A stretch of 64,000 bases of DNA from assembly GCA_910588145.1 (NCBI GenBank), contig CAJUPO010000006.1, forward strand, positions 1 through 64,000. Direction: 5' to 3'. The DNA comes from an uncultured Oscillospiraceae bacterium. GTDB taxonomy: Bacteria; Bacillota; Clostridia; Oscillospirales; Ruminococcaceae. Of this stretch, positions 1-7,810 are shown one piece after another (positions within the stretch are counted from its first letter, which is position 1; every line of letters begins with the position of its first letter). The notes under the pieces are model-generated. The model worked only from the letters and a program-made list of their open reading frames with translations. It was not told the DNA's origin and ran no database searches. The position numbers were made by a program, and so were the translations under genes.

Positions 1-91
1 CACGCCCTTGACAGTATTTTTTTATTTATTTTTTCTCTATTAGCAAATTTAAGGAACAGTATATTAAAACAATAAATTTTATCTAATGACC

Positions 92-120
92 TTGATTTTA
101 TTATGTACAAACTTTATAAT
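92..120 (+). promoter_or_regulatory. Sigma-A-type promoter upstream of the feoB remnant
   Basis: TTGATT at 92-97 and a perfect TATAAT at 115-120 are separated by 17 bp. The predicted start of transcription is only about 35 nt before the first codon of the truncated feoB frame. The match is by eye. Confidence 0.55.
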
Positions 121-161
121 AGTAATAACTGATAGGTGGTTTTTTCTTTGTTCGGTTTATT

Positions 162-1139
162 TTGTATCCAGTCATGGCAATATTCTTCCCATTGTTCACC
201 CTGCTGGAAGACCTTGGGTATCTCCCCAGAATCGCATTTAATCTTGATAAGTATTTTAAACGTGCTGGCGCCTGCGGCAAGCAAGCGCTAACTATGTGCA
301 TGGGCTTTGGCTGCAATGCAGCAGGAGTTACTGGCTGCCGTATAATTGATTCGCCTCGTGAAAGATTAATTGCTATACTGACTAATGTTTTTGTTCCCTG
401 TAACGGAAGATTCCCCACACTAATATCAATGATAACAATATTTTTCACTGCATCCGCCCCTAAGTTTATACGTTCTGTAACATCAGCATTAATATTGCTT
501 GCAGTAATTATACTTGGAGTAATAGTTACAATCTTAATATCTTGGATTCTGTCCAAAACTGTTCTCAAAGGAGTTCCGTCATCATTTACATTGGAGCTTC
601 CGCCTTACCGCAGACCGCAGATAGGAAAGGTAATAGTCCGATCAATATTTGACAGAACCATTTTTGTTCTTGGAAGAGCTTGTATAACAGCTGCTCCAGC
701 CGGACTCCTGATTTGGGTGCTTGCCAACTGTTCTATAAACGATACATCTATTCTCATGATACTTGCTGATTTTTTTGAACCAGTTGGCAGTATCATGGGA
801 CTTGACGGAATTATCCTTCTTGCCTTTATTCTTGGTTTTCCAGCAAATGAAATAGTTATGCCGATAATTTTAATGGCATATATGTCCGGCGCAAGCCTTA
901 TGGAAGCTGAAAGCTCACATATTCTCAAAGAGATACTTTGCAGCAACGGCTGGACTGTTACTACAGCTATATGCACGATTTTATTTGTACTCTTTCATTT
1001 TCCATGTTCGACAACCTGCCTTACAATAAAAAAAGAAACCGGCAGCTGGAAATGGACGGCTTTTTCAATACTTCTTCCCACCCTATGCGGCTTTATTCTA
1101 TGCTGTGCCGTATCCCTTTTCGGAAAATTAGTATTGTAA
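162..1139 (+). pseudogene. feoB: FeoB remnant: ferrous iron transporter membrane half only, GTPase domain missing
   Basis: The 325-residue frame aligns by eye with the C-terminal membrane (gate) region of FeoB ferrous iron transporters. It begins inside the stretch MAIFFPLFTLLEDLGYLPR and retains the CMGFGCNAAG and VPCNGRFPT segments and the terminal helices. Everything before this is absent: no G1 P-loop, no G3 or G4 box and no first membrane helices, roughly the first half of a normal 650-700 residue protein. In the reading frame the first upstream stop is TAA at 126-128, and the intervening codons do not look like FeoB. The first possible start is TTG at 162 or ATG at 174, with only an AGGTGG at 134-139, too far away to be a good ribosome site. 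A complete FeoB of a different subtype lies at 47.6-49.8 kb. I call this a 5'-truncated pseudogene; expression as a free membrane domain cannot be excluded because a promoter sits just upstream. Confidence 0.75.
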
Positions 1140-1162
1140 GAAAAAATATAATATATTAAATA

Positions 1163-1193
1163 AAAAAACCACTGGCTAAACCGGTGGTTTTTT
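1163..1193. terminator. Bidirectional rho-independent terminator
   Basis: An A-tract, a stem CCACTGG/CCGGTGG with a 5-nt loop and a T-tract lie between the convergent feoB remnant and the DHHW gene. It can serve both strands. Confidence 0.8.
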
Positions 1194-1232
1194 ATAGTTT
1201 GCATTAAGAAGCATTATTTACAATTACTTAAA

Positions 1233-2372
1233 CTAACAATTTCTGCAAAGCGATTTTATATTTTTATCCTGAGAAAAAGTAGACGCATTATAAAGAAAAA
1301 GTACCTGATCATAGTCATTTGGATCAGCAAAATCCTCTATTGACCCCTTAACATATCTTGGGTCAACAAGAGAAATTCTTGAATAGTGCTGAATAAGAAA
1401 CGGAACAAAGCTGTTAGCATACGAATCCTTGATAATAAGTATTTCTTTTCCGTTATCCACATTAGTACTTATGTCCGTAAATGCTCTGTTATTTCCTAAA
1501 AAAACGCAGTATTTATCATTTTTCTTAAGAAACTCCCTAAAGTAAATGTCATCCGACCCACTGTTTTTCAAACCATCATTCATAATTACACTTTGGGCAG
1601 AAAATCCGTTTATACAGCTATAAATATCTATAATATCGGCTTTAGGACCATCATAAAGACATTTTGAATAAAATGTTCCTCTGAAATCATCTGAAACATG
1701 CTCAATATCATATAACGATTCATCAACCGCAGAAAATCCAAGGCTAGGAATAATATGTTTATATGCCGTATACGCTCCCCTGCTGGTCCAATGATGATCA
1801 TTGCGATAATAAATATACTCATCTGAAGCTGAAGCAAGAGCACTAAAAACATCAATTGCCGTAATATTACTGTTAAGTTCTGAATATACGTCTGTTATAA
1901 ACTTATGCTGATTTATCTGAGGAGAAAACTTCCCCAAATCACATTGATAAATTCCTGCCGAAGTAGGCACAACTGATATAAATACTTCAGTATTATAGTT
2001 TTCCGCAAAATTGTTTATCGCTGATACCGAACGCTTTACCTCATCATAATCAGGCTTGGGAAGCTTTTCAATTAATCTGTCATCTGTAATATAAATATTA
2101 TTTATACAGTCCTTTCCTGAAAGTCTTTCCGTATTCATTTTAGTTCTGATAAACTCAAGTCTTGCCGGAAAATGATCTGATAAATAAGCTTCAAAGTCTT
2201 CCATAAACTTTTTTTCCAAAATAGATTCAGGAGAAACCTCTGGAAATTCCTTAAGATTTCTGTTTTCTTCCGGAGAAAACTTTTCCTTACGGGACAAAAT
2301 AAAAATCAGCGGAAACAAAAATATAATAATCATAAATATAACAGCCATTTTTATTTTTCTTCTGTTTTCCAT
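1233..2372 (-). CDS. DHHW family protein (AlgJ/DltD-like partner of an MBOAT acyltransferase)
   Basis: The 379-residue protein has a short basic N-terminus followed by one hydrophobic helix (about residues 8-25), so the body is probably extracytoplasmic and membrane anchored. The signature D192-H193-H194-W195 lies in RNDHHWTSRG, the hallmark of the DHHW family, SGNH-like acyl-transfer or esterase partners encoded beside MBOAT proteins. Its start is 8 nt beyond the stop of the MBOAT gene, with GGAGG seven bases before the ATG, so the two are almost certainly co-translated. The inferred role is transfer of an acyl group, usually acetyl, to a secreted polysaccharide or wall polymer after the MBOAT protein moves it across the membrane. 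The sequence does not show the acceptor. Confidence 0.85.
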   Translation of the reverse strand: MENRRKIKMAVIFMIIIFLFPLIFILSRKEKFSPEENRNLKEFPEVSPESILEKKFMEDFEAYLSDHFPARLEFIRTKMNTERLSGKDCINNIYITDDRLIEKLPKPDYDEVKRSVSAINNFAENYNTEVFISVVPTSAGIYQCDLGKFSPQINQHKFITDVYSELNSNITAIDVFSALASASDEYIYYRNDHHWTSRGAYTAYKHIIPSLGFSAVDESLYDIEHVSDDFRGTFYSKCLYDGPKADIIDIYSCINGFSAQSVIMNDGLKNSGSDDIYFREFLKKNDKYCVFLGNNRAFTDISTNVDNGKEILIIKDSYANSFVPFLIQHYSRISLVDPRYVKGSIEDFADPNDYDQVLFLYNASTFSQDKNIKSLCRNC

Positions 2373-2380
2373 GGTACCTC

Positions 2381-3769
2381 CTAAAATCTGAAATACATAA
2401 ACGGATTATATCCTGCATCAACCAGAAAAGCAGTGCAGATAAGCAGCAACCCTGCCTGAACAACCGGCGCCGCATTTTCAATAATCCTTGTCCCTGTTAT
2501 ATTTCGATTGCATTTTTCGAGCAAACGCAAGAACCATTTACCTGCACCGAAAATACAAAGAACAAATACGATAAAATACGACTTAAATTCATATACAGCC
2601 AGTGAATCAACAAAATTACTGCTGAAAAACATAGCCTTATAATAACAAAAGGCATCTTGAATTGTGTCAGTATCAAACAAAACCCATCCTATAACCACAA
2701 GAATAAATGAATAAGCAGTACTAAACACTGTCGGTAATTTTTCAAGCCATTTTCCAAGCCATAGCTTTTCTGCAATAATAATCAGACCGAAATATAGACC
2801 CCAGACCACAAAATTCCAGCTTGCGCCGTGCCATAATCCAGTTAGAGCCCATACAATAAAAAGATTTCTTAAAGTCTTAAATTTGCCTTTTCTGTTGCCG
2901 CCAAGGGGAATATAAACATAAGATCTAAACCAAGAACCTAAGGTAATATGCCATCTTCGCCAGAATTCCGATATACTTTTGGATATGTACGGATAATTAA
3001 AATTTTCAGGAAAATTAAAGCCAAGCATTTTTCCAAGTCCTACCGCCATATCAGAATATCCGGAAAAATCATAATAAATTTGAAACGTAAATGCAAGTAT
3101 TCCGAGCCATGCAGTAGCCGCAGAAATATTTCCGTAATCCATTGCCTTAATTTCCGACCACAACAGACCTATATTATTAGCCAAAATAACCTTTTTAGCA
3201 AGACCCTTAATAAAAATTCCTGCGCCCTCTCCCAGCAGATAAATATTTATTTTGCGGGAATTTATTTCATTCTGAACATCCTCATACCTGACAATAGGTC
3301 CTGCAACTATTTGAGGGAACAAAGAAACATATGCGGCAAAATTAATAAAGCTTTTTTGCACCTTGATTTTTCTCATGTACAGATCAATTGTGTATGACAT
3401 ACTCTGGAACGTATAAAATGAAATTCCAATTGGCAGTGGCAAAGCGCTTATTTCCAGACCAAAAATTCCGGCGGCAAAACCGCTGTACTTGAAAACTCCC
3501 AGCATACCTAAATTAATAAAAACAGACGATGCAAGAGCAATCCTCCTGACTGAATTTTTGCTGTCAAATCTGTCTATAACACGTCCGGCAGTATAATCTA
3601 CAAGCGTTGACAAAATCATAATAAGAACATATACCGGCTCTCCCCAGGCGTAAAAAAACAATCCTGATACAAGCAAAATCAGGTTTTTAAGCTTTAGCGG
3701 CACGATATAATATATCAGCAGAACTGCCGGCAGAAAAAAATAAATAAAAGCAATACTTGAAAAAACCAT
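2381..3769 (-). CDS. MBOAT family O-acyltransferase (AlgI-like)
   Basis: This 462-residue polytopic membrane protein has about ten hydrophobic segments. It carries the conserved MBOAT core: an EFWRRWHITLGSW block, YIPLGGNRKG, and LTGLWHGASWNF with the likely catalytic histidine at H314. AlgI, DltB and PatA are the known relatives; AlgI-like proteins pass acyl groups across the membrane for O-acylation of extracellular polysaccharides. The gene follows rnmV by 9 bp, has AGGGGT upstream of its ATG, and is followed by the DHHW partner gene. No dlt genes are visible, so alginate or teichoic-acid specificity should not be assumed. Family assignment is firm and substrate unknown. Confidence 0.92.
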   Translation of the reverse strand: MVFSSIAFIYFFLPAVLLIYYIVPLKLKNLILLVSGLFFYAWGEPVYVLIMILSTLVDYTAGRVIDRFDSKNSVRRIALASSVFINLGMLGVFKYSGFAAGIFGLEISALPLPIGISFYTFQSMSYTIDLYMRKIKVQKSFINFAAYVSLFPQIVAGPIVRYEDVQNEINSRKINIYLLGEGAGIFIKGLAKKVILANNIGLLWSEIKAMDYGNISAATAWLGILAFTFQIYYDFSGYSDMAVGLGKMLGFNFPENFNYPYISKSISEFWRRWHITLGSWFRSYVYIPLGGNRKGKFKTLRNLFIVWALTGLWHGASWNFVVWGLYFGLIIIAEKLWLGKWLEKLPTVFSTAYSFILVVIGWVLFDTDTIQDAFCYYKAMFFSSNFVDSLAVYEFKSYFIVFVLCIFGAGKWFLRLLEKCNRNITGTRIIENAAPVVQAGLLLICTAFLVDAGYNPFMYFRF

Positions 3770-3778
3770 TTGTACCCC

Positions 3779-4366
3779 TTATAACCTTATTTTATTTTTC
3801 ATTATTTCCTCTAATTCTTCCCGAATGAGCATATTATTTAAAACCTCAAGAAGTGAATTTGATGTAAGTAAAGACGGGAGTCCAAGATATTCAAGAAGTT
3901 TTCTTCTTAATTCTGTACTATTCTTGCCTCCGGTAAGTCCCATTTCATATAAATCAAGCTTTGTAATGGCAGGTACATCCGGCGAGTCGTCAGAAGTAAC
4001 GCCAGCCTTTTCAAAGGCTTCCATAATAAGATTTTTGTCTATACCCTCAACGCCCAGCTTACCCTCGGCTGACGGCTTATCCTTTCGCTTTTCCTTACCC
4101 ATTACGTCCGGAATATAAACATTAATAATCTTACCCTTGTGAATTGCGCCCTTAATATGACTGCGAATTTTGAATCCTGCACGATCTGAATCAGTAAGTA
4201 TAATTATTCCTGTTCTTTCAGCATAAAATTTAATTAGAGCAAGCTTTTCCTTATCCTTAAAAATTTTAAATCCGTTTGTCTGGATTATTACTGCGTCAAC
4301 AATGGACGATAGCTTTATTTTATCATATTTACCTTCGACTATAATAGCCTGCCGTATTTTTAGCAT
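3779..4366 (-). CDS. rnmV: Ribonuclease M5 (5S rRNA maturase)
   Basis: The 195-residue protein has an N-terminal Toprim domain: the glutamate motif IVEGKYDK near residue 10 and the acidic motif LTDSDRAGFKIR near residue 57 mark the metal site. The C-terminal part matches the DUF4093-type extension of RNase M5. This enzyme makes the final cuts in precursor 5S rRNA in low-GC Gram-positives, usually with ribosomal protein L18 as cofactor. GGGGAG lies just before the ATG. It is sandwiched between holA and the MBOAT gene in a tight same-strand run, so it is probably co-transcribed from the alaS leader. No 5S gene is present in the window. Confidence 0.9.
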   Translation of the reverse strand: MLKIRQAIIVEGKYDKIKLSSIVDAVIIQTNGFKIFKDKEKLALIKFYAERTGIIILTDSDRAGFKIRSHIKGAIHKGKIINVYIPDVMGKEKRKDKPSAEGKLGVEGIDKNLIMEAFEKAGVTSDDSPDVPAITKLDLYEMGLTGGKNSTELRRKLLEYLGLPSLLTSNSLLEVLNNMLIREELEEIMKNKIRL

Positions 4367-4376
4367 ATATCTCCCC

Positions 4377-5432
4377 TCAGTTATTTTTCACTGCAATAAG
4401 AAGTTCAGTGAGCATTTTTTCCATTTCAGTATTTATTACTTCCTTATCAGAAGTACGTTTAAGCTTTCTGTCAGCATTACGCAGAACAGTCATACAAGTT
4501 CTGATATTTTCAGCCGAAACCTTACGGCACTTACCAATAGCCTTATCAACAACAAAGCTTCGTTTACCGTATTGAAAATCATTTATAACATTACTGCTGT
4601 GCTTACCGGAGGACAATGCTGATTTCGCCCTGTAAAGGTCAAGAAACGCCATACTTACAGCTGAAAGAATAATCCCCGGATTGTCGTACTTAGTAAGAAG
4701 CTCATTTAAAATTATAAATGAAGTTTTAGTATTTTTTGAAAGTACTGCGTCAGAAAACTTAAAGGAATCCGTTTCGAGCTGCCCCGGTACAAGAAGCTCG
4801 ATGTCTTCTTTTCTTATCTCCTGATTCTCTCTATATGAACAAAGCTTTGAGATTTCATTTTCTATCTGCATTGTATCCATAAGGCAGTAAGAAGCAAGCA
4901 TTTCAGCAGCTGACGAAGAAATTGTACATCCGTTTTTCTGAACCTTAGCAGATATTATCTTAGCCAGTTCATAAGCAGACTTTCTTGCACAGCAACAGAC
5001 TGTTCCGTTTTTAGCAAAATAATCAGCTATTTTTTTATTTTTACCTGCAAAATACTTCTGCCCTTTTTTTACATCAAATCCCGTTATATTTACAACGAGA
5101 ACAGTCTGTTCAGGAAGCTCGTTCAGGGTTTTCCACAACATATCAAATGAATCCTGCTTTAGCTCCTCAGCGTTAAGATCATTTATAAGAATTACATTAA
5201 ATTCGGCAAAAAGCGTATTCATTTCTGAAATATCAGAAAGATTGCCGGCGTCAAGATTCTTACCGTCCAGTCTTGTTATTTCAAACTCCCAGTTTTTTCC
5301 CAAATACTTTTTAAGAACAGCCTTTGTCGCAGCTTCCACAGCAGCTATATCAGCGCCGTAAATATAATACAGTTTGTCCTTTTCGCCTGATTTAAGCTTT
5401 TTTCCAAGCTCCAATGGAGTTATTTCTGCCAT
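4377..5432 (-). CDS. holA: DNA polymerase III subunit delta
   Basis: The 351-residue protein fits the delta subunit of the clamp loader, which opens the beta sliding clamp and loads it on DNA. Visible features are the N-terminal LYYIYGAD segment typical of the family, a degenerate AAA+ fold without Walker motifs, and the C-terminal helical collar region around residues 220-345. GGGAG lies 6 nt before the ATG. The gene follows the comEC-like gene by 11 bp; comEC-holA adjacency is common in Firmicutes and supports both calls. Confidence 0.92.
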   Translation of the reverse strand: MAEITPLELGKKLKSGEKDKLYYIYGADIAAVEAATKAVLKKYLGKNWEFEITRLDGKNLDAGNLSDISEMNTLFAEFNVILINDLNAEELKQDSFDMLWKTLNELPEQTVLVVNITGFDVKKGQKYFAGKNKKIADYFAKNGTVCCCARKSAYELAKIISAKVQKNGCTISSSAAEMLASYCLMDTMQIENEISKLCSYRENQEIRKEDIELLVPGQLETDSFKFSDAVLSKNTKTSFIILNELLTKYDNPGIILSAVSMAFLDLYRAKSALSSGKHSSNVINDFQYGKRSFVVDKAIGKCRKVSAENIRTCMTVLRNADRKLKRTSDKEVINTEMEKMLTELLIAVKNN

Positions 5433-5443
5433 TTTAGTCTCCC

Positions 5444-7429
5444 TTATAAGTTCTTAACTTTAAACTTTCCTTTTCTGTCACAAATCAGCACAGGATTTGT
5501 ACCAAATCTTGATTTTATATCCTTACCGCCGGTCAATGCGCAGATAAAACTGCCGTATTCAACATTTACAATACTTTCGTCTATGCTAAAGCTGTAATCC
5601 CCATATTTAACAGACAAATCTATGTAATCTGAATACACTGGAATTTGTCCGCATATTTTCATGTCTTCTCTGACATCAAAGCCATACGGTAAAAACACAT
5701 TATTTACATTGCTGTTTTTCAGAGTATAATTATAAACTGAAACGCTGCTGTACGGTTTACTGCATATAAAAATACTGTTTATTTCATTTATATTATTTTC
5801 CTCAAGAAATTTACTTACAAACCGGCCGTTGTTTTTATCTCCGGATATATCAATTATGTCAGCCTTAAAACCTTTCGTAATAACAACAGCGCCCATATTT
5901 TCACCAAGAACCGCAATTCTAAGCTTATCCCCAGTATAAAAGTTCCCGTATGCTGCAAAAGAGAAAAATACCGCCGCAGAAGTCATCACTGAGATTATAG
6001 AAAAATGTAAAGACTTATGTATAAAATAAGCGGATATGCAAAATATTACAAGAATAACTAAAAGATAATTTATTATCCTGCCGCTGAACCTTATATGCGT
6101 AACCTCCAAGCCATATAGTTTCTTCGTAGTATTTAGTACAACACTGCATAAAATACCTGCCGCTTTTAAAACTGCAATCGGTTTTAGAAATATAAAAATA
6201 GCGGAGATCATAGCAAGTATTAAAGCTGTCATACAAATTGGAGTTAGAATCATGTTGGTAATTGGAGAAATCAGCGATCCCTCACCAAAAATTATAACCG
6301 TTGCCGGAAATACGGCTGAAAAAACACATAAAAGGTAAATTAAGTTTTTATAAACTTTCTGTATCATAGAATCGGATTTTAATTTTTGTGTTGCATAAGG
6401 AGCAAAAACACCAGCTCCAAAGGTTCCTGCAACAGTTAATATAAGGGACGGATTTAAGATATAAAAGGGACAAGGAACTGTCATGATTATCAAAACTATG
6501 CACAAAGAATTCAGCGTATCACTATTTCTGAAAAAAAGAGGCGCTGAGTACATCATAGTCAAAGTAAACAACGCTCTGACAACTGACGGAGACAGAGCAC
6601 AGCACAGTGAAAATGTGATCATAGCAATCTCAGAAATTATAAATAACGGAAATTTTCTTACATTCAATTTTCTCAGCACAAACCTGACCATTCTGCTGAA
6701 AAGCATAAGATGGATACCTGAAACAGCCATAATATGACCTATACCCGTACCAAAAAGAGTATTTGCGTCCTGTTCTTCAAGTCCGGATTTATCTCCAAAA
6801 AGCATACTTATAAGAAATCCGCTTTCCCTTTCCGGCAGCGATAATTTAATTAAAGACATAACCTTTTCCTTATAAATATTCAGAAGCTTACCAATTGATA
6901 TATTTTTATTTTTATGTAAAGTAAGTTCAGAAATTTTATCTGACATCAGGAAAATACCTTCGGATTTATAATAATCCTTACCGCTGAACAGATAAGTATT
7001 CTCAGGTACTTTCAATTTACCCCTAAAGCTTATAATATCACCAATTTCACTGTCAAGGGTATCAGTATAAACCAAGACCTTTGCTTTTATATTATCATCT
7101 ATTTTACCTTTTAAAACATAACTTGATTTATCCCCGGAATACTCATTTTCTTCAATAATTTTTCCGCTGAAGCTAATTTCATTCTCCGAGCAAAATATAA
7201 TTTTCTGATAAACCAGAACGTCATAAGCCCTGTAAAAACTCATAGCAAGAACAAAGGCAGATATAATAAGAATAAATTCCTTTAATCTGCCCTTGAACAC
7301 GAATCTGAAAACCAGAAGAAAAATCAAAGCGGCAGGCAGGATAAAGAAATCAAAAGAATAACTCAATACTGCCGCGCATAAGAGCCCTGTTCCCCATGCC
7401 GCTCCGATATAAACTAATTTTCTCTTCAA
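5444..7429 (-). CDS. comEC: ComEC/Rec2-family membrane protein with a degenerate C-terminal domain
   Basis: The 661-residue protein has an N-terminal hydrophobic and DUF4131-like region (about 1-190). The membrane competence domain follows, carrying the diagnostic GTGIGHIMAVSGIHL near residue 226 and SPSVVRALFTL. The soluble C-terminus begins near residue 500 with LRIAVLGENMGAVV. ComEC forms the channel for single-stranded DNA uptake; in full versions the C-terminal metallo-beta-lactamase-like domain carries an HxHxDH-type metal motif. Here that place reads IFICSKPYSSVSV and no such motif is visible, so nuclease activity is doubtful. The start at 7429 is TTG without a clear ribosome site, so the true N-terminus is uncertain. 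Only comEC among competence genes is visible here. Confidence 0.85.
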   Translation of the reverse strand: MKRKLVYIGAAWGTGLLCAAVLSYSFDFFILPAALIFLLVFRFVFKGRLKEFILIISAFVLAMSFYRAYDVLVYQKIIFCSENEISFSGKIIEENEYSGDKSSYVLKGKIDDNIKAKVLVYTDTLDSEIGDIISFRGKLKVPENTYLFSGKDYYKSEGIFLMSDKISELTLHKNKNISIGKLLNIYKEKVMSLIKLSLPERESGFLISMLFGDKSGLEEQDANTLFGTGIGHIMAVSGIHLMLFSRMVRFVLRKLNVRKFPLFIISEIAMITFSLCCALSPSVVRALFTLTMMYSAPLFFRNSDTLNSLCIVLIIMTVPCPFYILNPSLILTVAGTFGAGVFAPYATQKLKSDSMIQKVYKNLIYLLCVFSAVFPATVIIFGEGSLISPITNMILTPICMTALILAMISAIFIFLKPIAVLKAAGILCSVVLNTTKKLYGLEVTHIRFSGRIINYLLVILVIFCISAYFIHKSLHFSIISVMTSAAVFFSFAAYGNFYTGDKLRIAVLGENMGAVVITKGFKADIIDISGDKNNGRFVSKFLEENNINEINSIFICSKPYSSVSVYNYTLKNSNVNNVFLPYGFDVREDMKICGQIPVYSDYIDLSVKYGDYSFSIDESIVNVEYGSFICALTGGKDIKSRFGTNPVLICDRKGKFKVKNL

Positions 7430-7452
7430 TTTATTTAACGCTTAATCTGTTT

Positions 7453-7800
7453 TCAGACTCCGGAATCTGCACTCCATCCCATTTTCTTTCCTGCAAGAAC
7501 ATGAAAATGAAGATGATGTACACTTTGTCCTGCATCTTCGCCGCAGTTTGTAATAACTCGGTATCCATCGGCAAATCCCTCGTCAGCAGCAATCTTAGCT
7601 GCAACTTCAAATATATGTGCAACATACTTTGAATTACTTTCATCTATGGCAGACGCTCCGGAAATATGAACCTTTGGAATTATTAGATAATGTATCGGCG
7701 CTATCGGAGATATATCCTTAAAAGCATATACCATTTCATCTTCATATACCTTAGCGCTCGGAATTTCTCCGGCAATAATCTTACAGAATAAACAATCCAT
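7453..7800 (-). CDS. HIT family (histidine triad) nucleotide hydrolase, HINT type
   Basis: This 115-residue protein starts MDCLFCKI, where two cysteines can form part of a zinc site. It ends with the catalytic triad motif HHLHFHVL, the HxHxH signature of nucleoside phosphoramidate or nucleotidyl hydrolases. I chose the ATG at 7800 because a GAGG lies 8 nt upstream; a GTG at 7809 would overlap that ribosome site. The gene lies 10 bp after alaS. Genes of this type often sit beside aminoacyl-tRNA synthetases, which fits HINT action on aminoacyl-adenylates, but the substrate here is inferred. Confidence 0.93.
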   Translation of the reverse strand: MDCLFCKIIAGEIPSAKVYEDEMVYAFKDISPIAPIHYLIIPKVHISGASAIDESNSKYVAHIFEVAAKIAADEGFADGYRVITNCGEDAGQSVHHLHFHVLAGKKMGWSADSGV

Positions 7801-7810
7801 TTTCAGCACC

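Noticed and set aside
1..161. A frameshifted 5' half of feoB upstream of the remnant
   Set aside because: The bases are AT-rich and intergenic in look, with a promoter; no frame gives GTPase motifs.
1..1200. Insertion element as cause of the feoB truncation
   Set aside because: No transposase, terminal inverted repeat or target duplication is visible at the junction.
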